Assembly (NCBI GenBank): GCA_023132995.1
Contig: JAGLXI010000026.1
Coordinates: 1 to 15,544, forward strand
Length of the DNA stretch: 15,544 nt
Direction: 5' to 3'
DNA from: Candidatus Zixiibacteriota bacterium
GTDB taxonomy: Bacteria; Zixibacteria; MSB-5A5; GN15; FEB-12
How positions within the stretch are numbered: the first letter of the stretch is position 1; each line of letters begins with the position of its first letter. Under the pieces are notes generated by a model, which saw nothing but the letters and a program-made list of their open reading frames with translations, was not told the origin of the DNA and made no database searches. Both the position numbers and the translations under genes were made by a program. Positions 13,506 through 15,544 of this stretch are shown here, in pieces.

Positions 13506-14516
13506 ATGCAGTACAACCAGATGAGCCCCATGCAGAAAGCGGCTGTGGCCCTCGTGGCTTTCGGTCCCGAGGTCTCGGCCCTGGTTCTCAAGGGTATGCC
13601 GGAGCAGGACCTGGAGTCCATCACCATTGAGATCGCCAACCTGGGTGACGTGCCAAGTGAGGTCGAACAGAAAGTCATCGAAGAGTGTCACCAGATCTTC
13701 ATGGCGCGGCAGTATGTGTCCCAGGGCGGTGTCGATTTTGCGTCGGAAATCCTCGACAAGGCAGTCGGGCCCGGCCGCGCAAAACAAATCATGCACCGTC
13801 TCGAATCCTCGCTCAAAACAGCCGGTTTCTCTCTGTTGAAGGATATTGACCCCAAGCAGTTGAGTGCTTTTCTTCAGAATGAGCACCCGCAGACGGTGGC
13901 CCTGATCCTGACCCAGTTGAGCTCCCAGCATGCCGCAGGGGTTCTATCGGAACTGACGCCGGAACTGCAGGCCGAGGTGTCGTTGAGAATCGCTACCATG
14001 GAGAAAATTGCGCCCGACGTGTTGCGCGAAATCGAGCAGACGCTGCAAGGCCACTTTGAGGGATCCGGTGGTCGCGAAATGTCGGTCTCCGGTGGGGCCA
14101 AAGCGCTGGCCGAGATGCTCAACCTGCTCGACACCAGCGCCGAGAAGAACGTCCTGCAGTCGCTGGAAGCCGAGGACCCCGACCTGGCGGCTGAAATCAA
14201 GAACATGATGTTCGTCTTCGACGACATTATCCTGCTGGATGATCGCTCGGTGCAGCGGTTGCTCAAAGAGGTGGAGACGAAAGACCTGTCGTTGGCGTTG
14301 AAAGCGGCCAGCGATGACGTCAAGGCCAAGATATACACCAATGTCTCCGAGCGCGTCACCGTAATGATCAAAGAGGAAATGGAATTCATGGGGCCGACCC
14401 GCCTCTCGGACGTGGAAGCGGCCCAGTCACGCATCGTGGAAGCCGTCCGGCGTTTGGAAGAGGAAGGCCAAATCATTATCGCCGGTCGCGGTGGCAAAGA
14501 GGATGTCATTGTCTAA
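13506..14516 (+). CDS. fliG: Flagellar motor switch protein FliG
   Basis: FliG is the switch-complex subunit that binds FliF and interacts with MotA to produce torque. The 336-residue protein has the N-terminal FliF-binding domain (MQKAAVALVAFGPEVSALVLK), the middle domain with the EHPQTVALILTQL motif, and the C-terminal domain with MFVFDDIILLDDRSVQRLLKEVE and DLSLALKAAS. That last region carries the charged torque-helix residues (Asp, Arg, Lys pattern as in E. coli FliG). Length is normal. The frame is open from TTG 13491, overlapping fliF, but ATG 13506 has GAGG 4 bases upstream and gives a normal N-terminus; ATG 13521 is a further possibility. The 3' end overlaps fliH by 14 bp. Confidence 0.95.
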   Translation: MQYNQMSPMQKAAVALVAFGPEVSALVLKGMPEQDLESITIEIANLGDVPSEVEQKVIEECHQIFMARQYVSQGGVDFASEILDKAVGPGRAKQIMHRLESSLKTAGFSLLKDIDPKQLSAFLQNEHPQTVALILTQLSSQHAAGVLSELTPELQAEVSLRIATMEKIAPDVLREIEQTLQGHFEGSGGREMSVSGGAKALAEMLNLLDTSAEKNVLQSLEAEDPDLAAEIKNMMFVFDDIILLDDRSVQRLLKEVETKDLSLALKAASDDVKAKIYTNVSERVTVMIKEEMEFMGPTRLSDVEAAQSRIVEAVRRLEEEGQIIIAGRGGKEDVIV

Positions 14517-15210
14517 AATCATCCGCAACGCTGCTCAGGCGCCCGCTGTCTTCATCGGCGAGAAACGCTACGACCAGGAACAGGAAGCGCGGGCCGAGAG
14601 AAAGCTGGGTACGATCCTGCCGATGGTGGCGGTGGTGACTGATCCCGACGGCGCCAAGCTCATACCGATTCAGGAGATCGACAAGGTCGAAAAGGCGCTG
14701 CTCGAAGAGAAGGAGAAGTCGCGTCGGGAAGGCCTTGAGGAGGGCCACCGTCGCGGTCGGGAGGAGGGTCTGGACAAGGCCAGGGAGGTGCTTCAGCAGT
14801 TCGACAAGGCCATAAGTGACGCCGTCAGCCAGCGCCAGAGTATCCTGGAAGAGGCGAAACACAGAGTCCTCGACCTGGTCATCCAGGTCAGCCGAAAAGT
14901 CACAAATGACGCCATCAAAATAGACCCGGAAGCCACGCTGACCATAATCCGCGGCGTGATTGACAGTCTGATTGATCGCTCGCGGTTGAAAATAAAGGTG
15001 AATCCTGATCATCTGCCGATCATCGAGCAGAACATCGACCGCTTTTTAGAAGGTTCCACGACGATCAAGGAAATAGCCATCGAACCCGACCCGCGGGTGC
15101 AATACGGCGGTTGCTTTATCGAGACACCGACCGGGGATATCGATGCCCGGCTGGAGTCGCAGTTTGAGGTCATTTCGGAAACGATGTTCTCCGATGAGAG
15201 CAAGTCGTGA
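14503..15210 (+). CDS. fliH: Flagellar export ATPase regulator FliH
   Basis: FliH is the peripheral stator-like partner of the FliI ATPase in type III export. The 235-residue protein has a variable N-terminus, then a charged coiled-coil region holding three consecutive GxxxG units (G77, G81, G85, G89 in EGLEEGHRRGREEGL), a hallmark of FliH. The FliH/YscL-type C-terminal domain follows (VLDLVIQVSRKVTNDAI, LKIKVNPDHLPIIEQN, and the late VQYGGCFIETPTGDIDARLESQFEVI segment). The start is uncertain: ATG 14503 is listed, but GAGG at 14499-14502 sits 6 bases before an in-frame TTG at 14509, giving an N-terminus of MSKIIRN. GTG 14491 is less likely. The stop overlaps the fliI start by 3 bases. Confidence 0.92.
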   Translation: MSLSKIIRNAAQAPAVFIGEKRYDQEQEARAERKLGTILPMVAVVTDPDGAKLIPIQEIDKVEKALLEEKEKSRREGLEEGHRRGREEGLDKAREVLQQFDKAISDAVSQRQSILEEAKHRVLDLVIQVSRKVTNDAIKIDPEATLTIIRGVIDSLIDRSRLKIKVNPDHLPIIEQNIDRFLEGSTTIKEIAIEPDPRVQYGGCFIETPTGDIDARLESQFEVISETMFSDESKS

Positions 15211-15544
15211 GCTACATTTCCTACGATATGTATGCCGAACGCATTAAGGGCGCTCGAACCGTCAAGCATTTCGGCAAAGTTACCCAGGTGGTCGGTCTGG
15301 TCATAGAGTCGGCGGGTCCGGCTGTATCTATCGGCCGCCTGTGCAAAATTGAAAATTACGACAGCGGCGACAGAACCAGGGGAGAGGTGGCTGGTTTTCG
15401 CGACGACAGGATTCTCCTGATGCCCCTGGGACCCATATCGGGAATCACGCCGGGAGCGATTGTTACCTCGACTTTCGAGCAATTGCGCGTGCCGGTGGGA
15501 CCGCAACTGATCGGGCGTGTGTTAGGCGGTCTGGGTCAACCGAT
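15207..15544 (+). CDS. fliI: Flagellum-specific ATPase FliI, 3' truncated by window edge
   Basis: FliI is the F1-beta-like ATPase of the flagellar export apparatus. About 112 residues are in view and the frame is open at the window end. The visible part is the N-terminal beta-barrel domain: KVTQVVGLVIESAGPAVSIGRLCKI, then a GEVAGFRDDRILLMPLGPISGI segment, and PVGPQLIGRVLGGLGQP, where the family has the conserved VG..LLGRV.D..G.P pattern. The Walker A loop would lie beyond the window. GTG 15207 overlaps the fliH stop (GTGA) and has a GAGAG site upstream; ATG 15228 is an alternative. The position directly after fliH is the usual one. Confidence 0.93.
   Translation, partial: MSYISYDMYAERIKGARTVKHFGKVTQVVGLVIESAGPAVSIGRLCKIENYDSGDRTRGEVAGFRDDRILLMPLGPISGITPGAIVTSTFEQLRVPVGPQLIGRVLGGLGQP

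Overview
The window is a dense stretch of chemotaxis and flagellar genes, all on the + strand. It runs from a truncated response regulator through cheR, two CheY-type regulators, cheZ, cheA and cheB, then a FlrB/FlrC-like two-component pair, motA and motB, and a rod/basal-body/export block (flgB, flgC, an unrecognised small gene, fliE, fliF, fliG, fliH and the start of fliI). I saw no mobile element, CRISPR array, rRNA or tRNA, and no gene on the - strand. DNA composition is moderately GC-rich and even throughout, with no obvious sign of recent transfer.

Organism: the combination suggests a diderm, flagellated bacterium. CheZ, an OmpA-domain MotB, a sigma54 activator of the FlrC/FleR type and both sigma28-like and sigma54-like promoters point to Gram-negative-style flagellar control. 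The contiguous order flgB-flgC-(x)-fliE-fliF-fliG-fliH-fliI is common outside the gamma-Proteobacteria (for example deltaproteobacterial lineages, Nitrospirae, and Zixibacteria/Gemmatimonadota-type phyla). I cannot name the phylum from sequence alone.

Layout: (1) 1-5653, signalling: CheR and CheB are the methyltransferase and methylesterase of receptor adaptation, CheA is the kinase, two stand-alone receivers are candidate outputs and CheZ is the phosphatase. No receptor, CheW or CheD gene is in view. (2) 5707-8411, regulation: a soluble PAS histidine kinase overlaps a receiver-AAA+-Fis activator by 4 bp. (3) 8412-8595, a 184-bp spacer with a perfect sigma28 -10 element upstream of motA. (4) 8596-10196, the motAB stator pair. 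(5) 10197-10282, an 86-bp spacer with a good sigma54 promoter upstream of flgB. (6) 10283-15544, proximal rod, MS ring, switch and export genes with overlaps or very short gaps, probably one operon that continues past the window.

Reading these together, a plausible circuit is FlrBC-type activation of sigma54 transcription of flgB-fliI, with a later sigma28-dependent motAB unit. The most unusual points are the small unassigned gene between flgC and fliE, a CheB whose catalytic aspartate position is asparagine, a CheA with no room for a P2 domain beside two CheY-like proteins, and the pair of promoter candidates that split the locus into transcription units.
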